Shown piece by piece: positions 12,092 to 23,747 of a DNA stretch of 64,000 nucleotides. Position 1 is the stretch's first letter, and each line of letters opens with the position of its first letter. The stretch is from Eledone cirrhosa (taxonomy: Eukaryota; Mollusca; Cephalopoda; Octopoda; Eledonidae): the NCBI GenBank assembly GCA_964016885.1, contig OZ024743.1, positions 189,525,853 to 189,589,852 of the forward strand, read 5' to 3'. The notes beneath the pieces are model-generated. The model ran no database searches. It was given only the letters and a program-made list of their open reading frames with translations, and was not told the DNA's origin. Made by a program: the position numbers and the translations under genes.

Positions 12092-12256
12092 TACACACAA
12101 ACACACACACACACACATACAAACGCACAATGACACACAAACATACATACATACACATAGTCACACACACAAACACAAATACACAATCACACACATACAC
12201 AAACACACAATCACACACACACAAAGAAACACATATATATATACATACACATGCTC
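12092..12256. repeat. CA-rich imperfect microsatellite
   Basis: Degenerate (CA)n with acacac, catac and caatcacacac variants, ending in a short TA run. The His/Thr-rich frames on both strands are translations of it. Confidence 0.85.
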
Positions 12257-12629
12257 AGACAGACATAGTAAACCAATTGCCAGAGAAAGAAGAGAAAACT
12301 GTTGTGTTAGAATATATAATAAATCAAATGCAATGAAATGAGAGGAAAATGGGACAATGTTTCTTGTGTTGTTTCATCTCTTCTGAATGCCACCTTCCTA
12401 ATCTGGAAGTATCATCATAGTAGGACTCTAAGGAATTGTTTCCTGAATGTTTACCTACCCAAAAAACGTTGGTTTTAGAGGAGTTAGCTGATGATCATAA
12501 TTTCTCTTTGGTATTGCTAAATTTAGCATATTCCCCAGCCTTTTCACTGATTTCTTCTATATTACCCATTTTGTCCTATTTTACTCATTTCATTATACAT
12601 GATTTGTATCTATATATAAGAGGTAAAGA

Positions 12630-12905
12630 CCCCCTTCCGTCATGAATGACCATGGGATTTGCACCTAAAAAGCTCTCCTCTGAGGCAAGGTTGTTTGTGG
12701 AAGACCAGCAATCGCCCATGCATACCAGCTACCCCTCTCCATGCCACAGATGTTGTCATCAGTGACATAACAGTTCATTTCTAGAGCTGAGTAAACTGGA
12801 GCAATGTGTCTTGCTCAAGGACACAACACATAACCTGGTCTGAGAATTGAACTCACAACCTAATGATTGCAACACTCTAACCACTAAGCCATATGCCTTC
12901 CTTGT
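12630..12905 (-). mobile_element. tRNA-headed SINE with a different tail
   Basis: On the minus strand the head is ggcttagtggttagagtgtt followed by gtgagttcaattctcagacc, giving a good A box and B box of Pol III type. It then reads through the gagcaagacacattgctcca body shared with the SINE at 39.99 kb, but ends in taggtgcaaatcccatggtc and ggaagggggtcttta instead of the (GAT)n tail. It is a second SINE subfamily or a chimera. Confidence 0.6.
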
Positions 12906-13229
12906 ATATAAATATGGTTGTAAACAACATTTCAATTGATTACAGGAGGACAATATTAGAAACTCTGGTAAAAAGTTTCTATGTCTATAAAATACTGGCA
13001 TAAAAACATTAACCTTAATAAAGTGAAGTCTACTGGGTTGGACAGGTAGTATTTTGGTAGAGTTTTCTGTAAATGTTGAAGATTGTACATGCACACATAA
13101 ACAAAAATCGACATTATGTGCATTTCTTATTTTCTGTTACACTATCAAAGGGAAAGCAATATGGATCTATCCTAATTATTTATTTGCGACTATTTACTTT
13201 ATGAATTCAAATCTGGCCTAATTACAGCA

Positions 13230-14145
13230 GCATCGAGTTGTTGCATTAATAATGTATTTGGGTCAAACACTATGTCTGCATTCTTCCATTCCAGTAATTA
13301 TAAACTTCAAGATCAACCTCACACAGGACATCCATCTGACTTCAATGATGAGCAACTGCATGAACTGGTGGAAGCCGACCCATGCTAGACATCACGTCAA
13401 ATTTCTGAAGTGCTTGGGATATCAAAATCAATTGCATACACCAACTGTAATCATGATATTCATGCAACAGCTGCAACTTTTCTGCTCTCCTACTATCACA
13501 CAGAAAGTGGTGTATCTATATTAATGTCAAGCACAAGCAATCGAGTTGATAAATAGATTGCACACAACGGCTAGCAAAAGCTGGCCTCCACACTTGAAAG
13601 GTCATACTGAGTGTCTGATGGGACTAGAAAGGTGACATCCACTATCAGCTGCTCCTACCAAGCATCAGCATAACCTCTGAAGTCTATTGTCAACAACTTG
13701 ACAGATTAGCAGCAAACGTTTCACAGGTGTACCTACACCATGGTCTTATTTGATTCCTTCATGAAAATGCTTGGCCACATACACTAAGGATGGCCCATAA
13801 GAAACTGCTAGAGCTAGCTTGGGAGGTTCTGCTCCATCTGCCATATTCACCTGATCTCACACCTATAAACTATCACATTCTTCTCTCAATCAGCAATGCA
13901 GTGAAATACCTTTGCTAATGAAGACCAGTTAAATTAGTGGTTGATTAAAATGTTTGCACTAAAGCCAGAAGAATTCTACAGGGATGGAATCATGTGCCTT
14001 CCTAAATGATGGCAGATGGTAATTGCAAATGATGGTGATTATTTTCACTTGTAAAATTTTCCCAATGTTAAAAAACGTCATAGACAATATAAAATTGAAA
14101 ATCAGCAAGAACTTTCTGTCCAACTTAATATATTCTATATACGAT
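13230..14145 (+). pseudogene. mariner-family transposase remnant, nearly full length
   Basis: Decayed transposase spread over frames. In order: GHPSDFNDEQLHELVEADP and ISEVLGISKSIAYT (N-terminal DNA-binding helices), YCQQLDRLAANVSQ, HENAWPHTLRMAHKKL, EVLLHLPYSPDLTPINYHIL, then KPEEFYRDGIMCLPK and the closing ISKNFLSNL. In mariner transposases the second and third catalytic acids sit in HDNARPH and in the SDYH-type motif; here they are Glu and Asn. Several stops and shifts confirm that it is dead. The longest clean piece is about 13752-13908. Inverted repeats were not identified. Confidence 0.8.
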
Positions 14146-14590
14146 GTGACCTGACAGACTCAGAAAAAAAAGCAAGCACTATTGACCTTCCAGTCATTAT
14201 GAAAAGGAAGGACGTGTAAGAAATAAACTTTAAAAATATATATATTATGCTTATATCTAGTTTATATGGAACCTATTTATTACAGCTGAATTAGTTGCTT
14301 CATATGATTGAAATAGAAATAGAACTACAGCTCTAGATTTTATCGGAAATTAGCCTCAGAACTTGTATTTTTGTTATTGTATGCTAAGAAAGGAAATGTA
14401 CCCCTTCCCACACAATCACAGCAGGATATTTATTAATTGTAAAACCAATGAGATATAACTATATTAACTGATCTACTACTCTTTCAATGGATATTGGTAA
14501 TAAAATATCAGAAATTATTTTGGAGTGGTTTTTCTGCTGGGAGGGGTAGGTGATGGCTTTCCTTTGGCTAATGTAGTCAGTCATAACACT
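14146..14590. other. No gene seen
   Basis: AT-rich sequence without recognisable feature. Confidence 0.4.
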
Positions 14591-14599
14591 TGATTCTTA

Positions 14600-14713
14600 A
14601 TATATCTATATATATATCTATATATTTATATCTATGTGTATATATATATGTACACATATATATAGATTTATATCTATGTGTACACACACACACACACACA
14701 CACACGCATATAA

Positions 14714-14751
<38 letters not shown>

Positions 14752-14768
14752 AAATATATATATATAGT
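14600..14768. repeat. Compound (TA)n/(CA)n/(TG)n microsatellite
   Basis: TA, AC, TA, TG and TA runs follow one another; the AC (14681-14705) and TG (14721-14750) arms are complementary and can form a hairpin. Confidence 0.85.
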
Positions 14769-14999
14769 ATAAAATATGAAGAGAGATTTATTTGATTAAA
14801 TAATCTAACACGTGTTCCGTAACCAATTACATAATCCTCTACATGAGCTGCATACAAATATTTTTTTCCATTCACTCACTCATATTATTTTTGAATTCTA
14901 CAATTTTTCAGGGATTAATTACCAAACATAATGGGAGTGAGTAAATAGAAAAAGAATCCTATGAAGTTCTCATAGATGATTATGTATTAGGTAATTAAG

Positions 15000-15440
15000 C
15001 ACTTGTTTACATCTACCTCTCCAATTCCATATACATCTCCTCCACCCAAGTCCACAATCCACACGATAAAGGGTTCATCCTGGAGACTAAGCACCCAGTC
15101 CACATTAAAGGTGGCCATGTAGGCATCACAACAAAAATCTCCTAACCATGTTGAGGACTTGACAAAATGGGGCAAGCCCACACTGTAAAGTGGTCAGGTA
15201 GGTGTCATGACAAAAAGCGGCCAGTCCACACTGTAAAGCGGCCATGTGGGTGTCAAGAGAAATACATCCAGTCCACACTGTAAATGTGGTTGGCATTAGG
15301 AAGGGCATCCAACCATAGAAACCAAGCTAAAATCAGTTCTGTGTGAGCAAAACACAGTTCTCCAACTTGGATGTCTCACAACAGGACAGCAAGTTCTACC
15401 CATGCTAGCATGGAAAATGGACGCTAAACGATGCTGCTGA
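15000..15440 (+). mobile_element. RTE-type LINE 3' UTR with internal minisatellite
   Basis: Plus-strand 3' end of the LINE/SINE tail family: ggaagggcatccaaccatag, catgctagcatggaaaatgg and acgctaaacgatgctgctga. Ahead of it, the block agtccacactgtaaagcggc plus ggtgtca recurs four times (about 15090-15290) at a 45-55 bp spacing, an expanded version of the two-unit array in the 24-kb LINE 3' UTR. No coding part remains. Confidence 0.7.
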
Positions 15441-15470
15441 TATATATATATGCTGCTGATATATATATAA

Positions 15471-15481
<11 letters not shown>

Positions 15482-15565
<84 letters not shown>
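15482..15565. repeat. (TG)n microsatellite, about 84 bp
   Basis: Uninterrupted TG dinucleotide between TA tracts. It can adopt Z-DNA; no function is shown. Confidence 0.95.
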
Positions 15566-15566
<1 letters not shown>

Positions 15567-17430
15567 TTATGTATATATTGCAAGGTCTGAAGTAAGAGCT
15601 TTAAACAGTAACATATTGTGAAAATGTAAGAGGGAAGCCAAATAAATTACATAGATTGCTGTGCTAAATTTACTAGAAATATATGTTTTGAAAACACCAG
15701 CTGACAATAAGCAAAACTCATCTTGAAGTTTTGCTTTTCATTCAACTTGGTACTGCTAGCCAACCTTTTATTCATTATCTCTAGCTATGCACACTTTGGT
15801 GAGTTTCTTTGTAGAACATTGTAACATAATGTGAACCAGAAATTTGAGTTGCCTCTGTCTATTTGGTTTGACGTTGGTCTCACTGTTCCCCAGTATTCAG
15901 GTTATCAATGTAACTGGGATGACATCAAATGCGGTTCAACCTGCATGATGATTGAGTCTTCTCCAGATCAGCACTCACTTGTCTACTTGTGGTCTGCCTC
16001 ACAGCCAAACTGCAGTGTTTGGCTCAATTTGGTGATGTCTTCATCAACCATTACACTTCTTCTTGATGATAGCACTTGCTTTGGAGTGGCTCTGTGTGCT
16101 TTGACCACCCTATGTGTAATCAACACAAAAGCTATTATGGAGCTATAGTTGATGAGTTTGTATGACACCCATTTTAGTTTACTTGTTTGATAAAGTTGAA
16201 TCTCATAATCTTTTTATTATTTGTTTTTCTTTTACTACATGGCCTTGGATGATCTTTATTTAACTTATTTTATTTAACTAAACCTCCAGTGTTTTTAACT
16301 CCATGTAGTGTGTTGGTGGCTACTGGCATCTAGGTAACCAAACCAAATTGTGATATCATAAACATCTCTCAGACTTGGAAGATCCCATGGAATTTCATCT
16401 TTCTCATGTTACAAATCAAAACCTCTGTAATTGTAAGTTTCATATCTAATGACACTATTTTACTGAGATATTAAATCACAAAACTTGTCAATAACTATGT
16501 ATTATGATCAGTCTTGCAATGGAGCAAGCACAATGTCAGTTAAACTATCTGGTTTCTAAATAAAAATTTAAGAAGTTACTCCAAATGCATGTTTTACACA
16601 CTGCTATGCAAATTATTAAAATATGGTTCTAATTCATGCAGTAAATTCTGTTAGTTAAACTATTTTTTCTTGTAACTCTAGAAAGTTTCTATACATATTC
16701 TTTTGTGGCAGCTTACCTCATCTTTCAGAATTAAAAGAAGAACAAAGCAATAAAATCAAATTTTTCACAATGACTCTAAAGAAAATCTTTCTACTTGAAG
16801 AGCACCCAGAAAGTCAGCAGTAGAGAAAAACTTGCAGAAAGTGTCAACAAATAACTGCTCTATAGAAAGATTATGGATGATGTGATGAAAACTGTATCAC
16901 TAAGGGAAAAGGATACACTGGAAACACTCAGTACTTAGGAATTCTTAACTGTTCGTATATTTTGGAGTAAAGTGTTAGACACATATTCACAAAAACAGTA
17001 GTACAGATCAAGTAAAAGCTTCTCATTTGATTTAGCTTTTTGAAAAAGCTATGAAAAATATGCTAAATAATTATGAATTAAAGAAGATTGACAATTAAGA
17101 AACTGAGTTGACTTGAAAATGTGATATCAATCTGGAACACAAGCAACAGAAAGAATGTAAAAGAAAAAGATTACATGATGAAGGAATATTTTATGCTCAA
17201 AACAGATTCATGGTTGATTCCTATTTTGTGTCTTTAGATTATATTATAATTGACACAGGTAAAATGTAACTCCCAAATTCAAGATTCAAAGCATTTTGAC
17301 AAGGCAGATAATGTGAAAAAATTACAATTTTTAGCAAATATAGGCGGCATTGACAGTTAAATTGATAACAAGAGTTTCTTTCATTCAAAAGTTTAAACAA
17401 AGAAATAATGAACAAGGCAAATCCAAGTGT
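15566..17430. other. No recognisable gene; one 105-aa open frame of unknown status
   Basis: A frame at 15831-16148 (plus) is Ser/Cys/Leu-rich (for example DVGLTVPQYSGYQ) with no domain I recognise; it overlaps an equally unconvincing minus frame, so I do not call a gene. The stretch 16700-17430 may include decayed hAT sequence upstream of the fragment at 17430, but nothing there is readable. Confidence 0.35.
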
Positions 17431-17715
17431 CAAGAAACTGAACATCAACAATGTACTTAAATTCATGATTGCTGATGACATCTGTTCCACTTATCCTAAC
17501 CTATCCAAATTGCAACACATTTTTCTGACCTCACCAATAACTAGTGCAGTTGCAGAATGATGCTTTAATCAGCTGAAAGACAATGGAAAAGGATAGATTG
17601 TCAGGGTTAGTTTTGCTTTCTATTAGAAGACAGTTGGCTACAGAGGTGGTTTCTAATAAAATAATAGATAACTTTGCCAGAATGAAGCTTAGACAAAAGA
17701 TACTGTAGTTTTTTT
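17430..17715 (+). pseudogene. hAT-superfamily transposase C-terminal fragment
   Basis: The plus strand reads YPNLSKLQHIFLTSPITSAVAE, then a stop, CFNQLK, and after a frame change MEKDRLSGLVLLSIRRQLAT and NKIIDNFARMKLRQK. This is the conserved dimerisation (hAT C-terminal) region, where families read PVTxASAERSFSxLKxIK...RLSGLALLSIE. It resembles the hAT group that gave rise to ZMYM-type proteins. The catalytic part is not recognisable upstream. The minus-strand frames over the same DNA are shadows. Confidence 0.75.
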
Positions 17716-18009
17716 TTATATATCCATTGTGCACATTGCTTTGTTTCGTTTTTATTTTGCATTTAAAATCAAATTAATTAAATAACACATTTTAATTATG
17801 TTTTGAGATTTATGAGCTTATTGTGAAATTTTTTTATTGTTCGGATTTTAAATACAAAGTAACAATTATGTACTTCCATTAAAACTATAATGACAGTGGT
17901 GAATTGGGGTGTGAAGAGGATGACAGTGATCTGTGAGTTGGTGGTGAAAGGAAGCCATATTCCTGTGAATTGGGAATTGAATATTCTCCCTGCTTTGTAA
18001 AATGGGAAA

Positions 18010-19060
18010 AGCAATCCTCTAGACTGTGACTCATATAGAGCAATTAAGCTTTTGGAACATGAATTGAATGTATCAGAAAAATAGATAGATAAGGGAAAAG
18101 TGAAGATCGATGAAACACAGTTTGGATTTGTACCAAAGAAGGAACAACTTATGTAATTTTGATTGTGAAATAATTAAACGAGTCATGCAGTGACAAAAGG
18201 AAGAATGGTTCCACATGAAATAGTCATGTGAGTATTGAGATAATTAGGAGTGGAGGAATGGTTGGTTCAAATTATGATGGCAATGTAGGAGAAAGCCTGT
18301 TTAGTATTAAGGAATGGTGATGAATTTGAAGTGAAGGTTGGTGCATTAGGGATTAATATTAAGCCCACTAATGTGTGTAGTTATGATGGAGGTATTGGCC
18401 TAAATTGCAAAGGAGAGTTTACCATGAAAGTTTCTCTACACAGTTAGCCTGGTGTTAATAGCAGAGAGTATGGCTGAATAGAAGGAGAAAAGGAGTAGCT
18501 GGAAGGAACGCCATTAAATGTATAATATGCACTAAGTGAATACATAAGAAATGTAGTGGTGTAAAGGGATTATTAAATAATGTGGCAGCTACATTTAAGA
18601 GTAAAGGACGAATGGGAGGAGCTTGAAATGGAGAGGATATTGAGGTGGATCTTGGAAATGGTGTGAGATTGGAGACATGTTGAATTAAGAGGGTGGTTCA
18701 GAATCTGCAGTAGTGTCTAAAGTGCATGATAGAAGTCCTGCAAACTAATTGTGTGCTAATAAAGTGTGTGTCACTGAATTGAAGGGAAATGTGTGTACTG
18801 TATGTGTGAGAAGTTCCTTGATTTATAAAAGTGAATATGGATGTGGAGCTGCAAGGAAGGCTGGACAGAACAGAAATGAGAATGGTCTGGTAGATGAATA
18901 GAAGACAAACAATGAAATGTAGAGGATGATTGGAATAGAACCAATGATTAATATTGTGAAGAGAAATGTGGGTCATGTATTGAGAAAGGAAGAAAATAAT
19001 AGGATGAGAGGAGTGAATAAAATGAATGTCAAAGTAGGGGAAAGGGAAGATAAACGTTAT
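18010..19060 (+). pseudogene. Decayed RTE-type LINE reverse transcriptase, a second subfamily
   Basis: Recognisable pieces in order: SYRAIKLLEHELKVSEK, DETQFGFVPKKGTTYVILIV, a gap at motif A, VMWVLRKLGVEEWLVQIM, FEVKVGA (start of motif B), then after long decay KCIICTK-stop-IHKKCSGVKGLLNN, the second half of the same PHD-type finger found in the 24-kb LINE, and finally MIGIEPM...NVGHVLRKEENN, equivalent to the GHVMRM region. The YADD motif is not readable. Divergence from the 24-kb element suggests a separate, older lineage. Confidence 0.65.
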
Positions 19061-20210
19061 GGATAAAGTGTTAGAGTATGAAATAGAAGACAAGGAGATG
19101 GGGAGGGGTGCATATGGGAAGGTAAACATGAGGAAGCTTGTTATGGGGCCAACAAGCATAACCGCTGCTTTAGCAAGGCAGGAGACATTAACATTCATTT
19201 TATTGATGTTGTGTTTTTAAAACTTTATTTCTTTTATGTTTTGATTTTAAGCACAAAATAAAATTGCATAATGTGCATACTCCCACTATCTTTAGAACCT
19301 AGCTATGCTCTTACCTTTGAATATAAGTCTTTTTTTATCAGAACTGATCTGGAGCTAAATAACAACAATGATTGATCTCTTGAATGAAAACCGGTTATTC
19401 AAGAGACAAATAGTAATCACTCACTTTGCAGGAAAAATCTGAATACTCCTGTAAACTTTGGGCATTCTCCTGTCACCCAGAGTGTGGAATTCATCTTAAT
19501 GGGAAGGCAACTGCAAATATAGTGATGAGATAAACCTCCAAGTGAACATTTCGATTGACCAAAGTGGCAGTGCCAATATTTGACACTGATGGTGAGAGAG
19601 ATTATGTAGAAATAGATATGTATAAACATGCGTACTGAAATTGTGTAATCACAGGCTTAGAATATTTTAAAAGATGGTAATTGATGGCCACAGACACCTT
19701 AGCATAATAGTTAATGCTTTCAAGAGATGTGAGGTTTGATTCCACTTTTTTCATATGAGATGGTGTTTGAATATGAAAATATGCAAGGATAGATGCAAGA
19801 ATATGCAAGTGTATGAATATATCTATGTGTTTGTGAATGTTCATTTTATTTTGTTTCATTTTAAAGGGAATATTATTCACAAATATTCTTGTCGAAGAGT
19901 GTGAGAAGGATTGCGAGCATGGTTGTAAATGAACATATCCAAACTGCTACTTTCCTACTTAGAAAATAAATTTCTATACTCTACCCATCAATATTAAATG
20001 CTCATTCAGTCATTGTTTTAATGTTTTAAATACTGCAGTATTTTAAACATATATTCTGGTACATGAATATTTTCATATGTATGAACACTCTTATACATCA
20101 GGTATATAATTATGTATGTACATGTGTACTGCATGCTATATGCGAGTGAATATAAAGGTGTATAGGAGTGAGCCAGAACACATCAGGCAAGTAAGCCATT
20201 TGTGTGCTAT
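19061..20210. other. No gene seen; one decayed tRNA-like SINE head
   Basis: At about 19695-19745 the plus strand has caccttagcataatagttaa and tgtgaggtttgattccac, which align with the SINE A and B boxes at 39.99 kb. The frames at 18698-19198 and 19417-19880 (minus) lie over decayed repeat DNA and show no domain. Confidence 0.4.
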
Positions 20211-20214
20211 ACTA

Positions 20215-20840
20215 ACAACACCTCATATCAATGCCATTAGCTTGCATGCATAAACTCTTTGTTGCCAGCAGAGAAAGTAAAATCCTTAACCCTTTCCACT
20301 CTATTTTGGCTTTGGCAACTATGCTTTCAGAACACCTATTTCCACTGTTAATAAGGTAAACCAGGTAACAAAAGCTTTCAGTTAATTTAAGGGATTCTTC
20401 CAAGTACTTGAATATATTTATTTTATTTGTTCTACTCCAGTACATCTGTCACATATAAAGTCTATGTTCCCTTTAAGCATATATGTAACCTAACTATTGT
20501 GCATTCATAGTTTACATTTGGTACACTATATTGAATTCCTATCTACCCCATTTTTCTCCATACAAAAACTTAGCACTTACCTTTTGTTTACCATGATTCC
20601 TTTCAAATCTATATTTTGCTTTCAGATTTGGATTTTCTTCTCTAAACTATTGACAGATTCAGTTAAAAAAAACATGCCTTCAGCATACATGACTTATAAT
20701 AAACAGAAGTGAGCTGAGATCTGATTCCTGATAGACAACAACATGCATGCTAAATTATTCAATGAAGCCACTGCTAATTTTCAACTTGCTGATAGCTGTA
20801 TATGGGTTGCACAACTTTCACAAGCCAACTATCCAACTAT
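20215..20840 (-). pseudogene. Decayed RTE-type LINE fragment
   Basis: The minus frame 20212-20445 reads LTESFCYLVYLINSGNRCSESIVAKAKIEWK, aligning with VDSFRYLGDKISSGGGCSESTVARVRTGWK downstream of the finger in the 24-kb LINE. Further upstream on the minus strand, nucleotide similarity continues through the reverse-transcriptase thumb to about 20840 (compare cacaactttcacaagccaac with the 8360 region). No motif is intact. Confidence 0.65.
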
Positions 20841-21490
20841 CTTATGAATCACTAAACTACATACAGTAAAAATATTGTCAACCCATCTCTAAAGGAAAAA
20901 ATGGTGGATAGGGCAGCTTATCCATACAAGTACTCCTCTTGTAGCTGTCTCACTAAGAAGAAACGGTAGCACTCTATTCTGGCATAAAATCAAATGTCCC
21001 CTCATGTAAGTGAAAAACAATATTGTTTCTGATCTAGTCGAAGCAAGAGTGTATTTGTTATACATGTAACAATGAGAAACTGATCTCTAGTATAGCCGTT
21101 AAAACAGTTAAATGCTGTCAAAGACACCAATGGGCAAATATACCTCAGAGGGTAGAAACCAGTGACCAGAGGTCAACAGAGAGACAATCCACAAGTTGGG
21201 TGAGAGGCAGATGAAATATAGAAAAGATTGAAAGAAGAGGAGGACAAGAGGTGCATTGGTGCACAGAATTGACTAGAAGGAAATAAAGAAAGGTGATATA
21301 CAAAACAAGTGGACAAGTTTACACACATCTACACCCTTATCAGCTCTCAAATCAGCAAAATGGTTTTGCACGGTTTAATTGAGTGTAGCATTTTAAAATG
21401 CTGGATCGTACAACAGAAAAATAAATCTTTCTGCTGGTATGTGTGTGTAATAAAACAAAAAGCACAAATAGAAATATATAAATTTTGATT
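20841..21490. other. No gene seen
   Basis: No recognisable element or convincing open frame. Confidence 0.35.
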
Positions 21491-21494
21491 CTAT

Positions 21495-21625
21495 ATCACC
21501 ATCGTCATCATCACCATCATCATCTTTTTAGAATCTGCTTTCCCTGCTAGCAAGGGTTGGATGGGTCAACATAGACCACATTAGTGCTGAAGTGGAGGCT
21601 ACTGATCTCCCAGAAAAGTCGGGAA
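21495..21625. repeat. Family E repeat copy
   Basis: Starts with atcatcaccatcatcatc and continues ttccctgctagcaagggttg, gaccacattagtgctgaagt and ctgatctcccagaaaag, matching the copies at 425 and 33601. It is truncated at its right side. Confidence 0.55.
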
Positions 21626-21724
21626 TTTGTTGTTTCTCTTATGTATGGTATATATAGCAAAGGTAAAAATAGAACGCTTTTTGCATGTAGAGAGCTATGT
21701 ATGAGAGAATATGATTGCCAAGTA

Positions 21725-21726
21725 TG

Positions 21727-21761
<35 letters not shown>

Positions 21762-21790
21762 GTATATATATATATAAATATAATAGGATA
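21725..21790. repeat. (TA)n/(TATG)n microsatellite
   Basis: TA runs with periodic tatgta interruptions; the Ile/Tyr-rich frames are artefacts. Confidence 0.85.
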
Positions 21791-22229
21791 TGTGTTCCTA
21801 CACACACAAAGCGTTAAGGGACACATGTATTGTCCAACCATATGCCAATGTGGCTCAATGGCAGGTTAATAAATTAACGAGCCAGAACATATATAATCAG
21901 GTTTAGCAAATAATGAAAAAGTTTCAAAATAAATTTTAAAAAATTGACTTTACTTACCCTAGTTACCTTTACCGAATCGGTTTCGAATCTCAAAAATAAA
22001 CGGAGACCATATGGCCTTCGTTGCAAAGAAAGATTCTCGTCAGAAAGTTCTTTACATTCGAAGAATATAAAATTCTTGAATTTAAATTACGAACTAGCGC
22101 TATCCAAAACTGTTCTCGAGATGAGAGTAAATGAAGTGGAATCAATTTTTTCAAGGACCGAAAGTAAAGATAGAGGCAGAGGGAGGTAGGTCAAACGGCC
22201 ACCACTTGATTATATATATATATATATGT

Positions 22230-22825
22230 ATATATAGTAATAATAATAAAATTGAAGACTAAAATCCAAAGAGGGCTCGATAAGGAAAATATATATCAAA
22301 TATATAAGAACCGTGGAGCAAATATTTATTAAAATAACAGATTAAAGTTTAAGCAAAGAATCGCTGCTTTCACCCTTAACGGGATCTTCTGAAACTAACT
22401 AGTTAGAATTTTAGTCTACAACTTCTGCTATACCATTTACGTGGTTTTGTTCTCCACGCTCCACATATGACTTATTATCTTCGTTTTTTCGTTCATTGCC
22501 AGAGAACGTCTCTATGCACCACCTAAGAGAACATTAGTCTGCGACCTCTTTTATACCATAAACGTGGTTTTGTCTTTGCGCGTAATTGTTTTTCACCGCT
22601 CCTATTAATGACGTATTATTCGTTTTTTCCCGTTCTTTGCCAGCGAACGTTACCACGAACCAAAGTATCGTCTTCCTGTCTTCCTCCGGTTGCAACGTTT
22701 TTTGAAATATTCAGTTCTGCGTTTACAGATTGACTTTGTTAGTTTCAGAAGATCCCGTTAAGGGTGAAAGCAGCGATTCTTTGCTTAAACTTTAATCTGT
22801 TATTTTAATAAATATATGTATATAT
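22230..22825. mobile_element. Family A element with inverted terminal segments and an internal dimer
   Basis: The left terminus (agtaataataataaaattga, agagggctcgataagg) leads into an inverted terminal segment at 22315-22400. The inverse segment lies at 22725-22815. The ~320-bp interior holds two imperfect direct copies of a 123-bp unit (marked by cgtggttttg at 22440 and 22563, and by cgttttttcgttc/cgttttttcccgttc). This is the longest family A copy here and probably closest to the parental non-autonomous element. Nothing is protein coding. It sits just beside the PLE fragment. Confidence 0.7.
22725..22800 (+). ncRNA. Hammerhead-like ribozyme motif, family A copy 2
   Basis: Same three-way junction as at 3735-3810, but the outer stem I is now perfect (ACAGATT with AATCTGT). 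Inner stem I is AGTTT/AAACT, core CAGAAGA (U4 to A), stem II CCC/GGG, GAAA, stem III AGCA/TGCT, H17 = T. A second, truncated copy is on the minus strand at about 22336-22405. Confidence 0.5.
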
Positions 22826-23047
22826 ATATAGTTATACTTGGGGAGGGTCATATTTGTGTAATATTGCCAGAATTAATAACAGAACACACTCACTGTTTGG
22901 TTGGTTTTCGCTTCTCGCTGTCTTTTATATCTGCGATCTAACTTAATCGGTCCTCAATGTTGCCATTGACTGACCGACGGTCAAAAATAATACAGATACA
23001 ATATAGTCACAAACACATATATATAGTTTACATAATTTACATAAATC

Positions 23048-23075
23048 TTTCGTTGCACATCTGCAACATCGTCAG
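23048..23075 (-). ncRNA. Possible hammerhead core in the PLE 3' region
   Basis: The minus strand reads CTGACGA, then a 6-bp hairpin GTTGCA/TGCAAC with a 4-base loop and one unpaired T, then GAAA. This satisfies both conserved core strands (CUGANGA and GAAA) and stem II. I could not find clear stems I and III, so the call is tentative. It lies on the same strand as, and downstream of, the GIY-YIG fragment at 23370-23752. Confidence 0.35.
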
Positions 23076-23307
23076 TGGTGTTATATTTTTTCCTCCTGTT
23101 GTGTTGTATGTCTACGCCATTTTTTATTCAGTCTGTCTATATATTTATTTATTTATTTGCTTGTTTGTTTATTTTATTTTGTCTTCTTTGCGCATGCGTT
23201 TGCGTGTGTGTATAGTGTTATGTTTGCTGTGTGACTTGTGTGTATAGTGTTGTGTCTGCTGGGTGACTAGTGTGTGTTTATGTGCTTGTTGTTATTGTGC
23301 TTGTGTA

Positions 23308-23362
23308 TGTATTTATTTTATTTTATTTTATTTTATTTTATTTTATTTTATTTTATTTTATT
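23308..23362. repeat. (TTTTA)n microsatellite
   Basis: About eleven copies of ttatt/attttatttt pentamers. On the minus strand this is an A-rich tract just downstream of the PLE coding end and could be part of its 3' tail. Confidence 0.9.
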
Positions 23363-23369
23363 TACTTAT

Positions 23370-23747
23370 TTATACTTCTCTTAGGTCAGTGTTGTTTGTT
23401 TGGGTGTTGTTGTTCCACTCATTCTTTCTGTTTAGCTTTGGTCTTCTAATTTCTATTTCACTGGCCTCTCTGATTTGCCTATCTGCTGGGTCATTCCTAT
23501 GTTTAGATATTATTCTAATTTCTATGTTGTCTATGTTACCGTCATGTTGTTGTCTAGCATGTTCGTATAGTACTGACCCGTTTGTTTTTTCGTCCTTTTA
23601 GTTCCCCCCAGTGTTGGTTTATCCTTTCACCTATGCTACGAGCTGTTTCGCCTATGTATGTTGTTGTCATGTTTCTGCAAATACCCTCTGTACATCTTAT
23701 GCTATAGACTACGTTTCTAGTTTTACAGTTTATCCGGGGGTTCACCT

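Noticed and set aside
15831..16148. 105-aa plus-strand frame considered as a small host gene
   Set aside because: No domain, signal or neighbour supports it, and an equal frame exists on the other strand.
18698..19198. 166-aa minus-strand frame
   Set aside because: Lies antisense over a decayed LINE with readable motifs on the plus strand; no domain of its own.
19695..19745. Possible functional tRNA gene
   Set aside because: Only A- and B-box-like words in a decayed SINE context; no cloverleaf closes.
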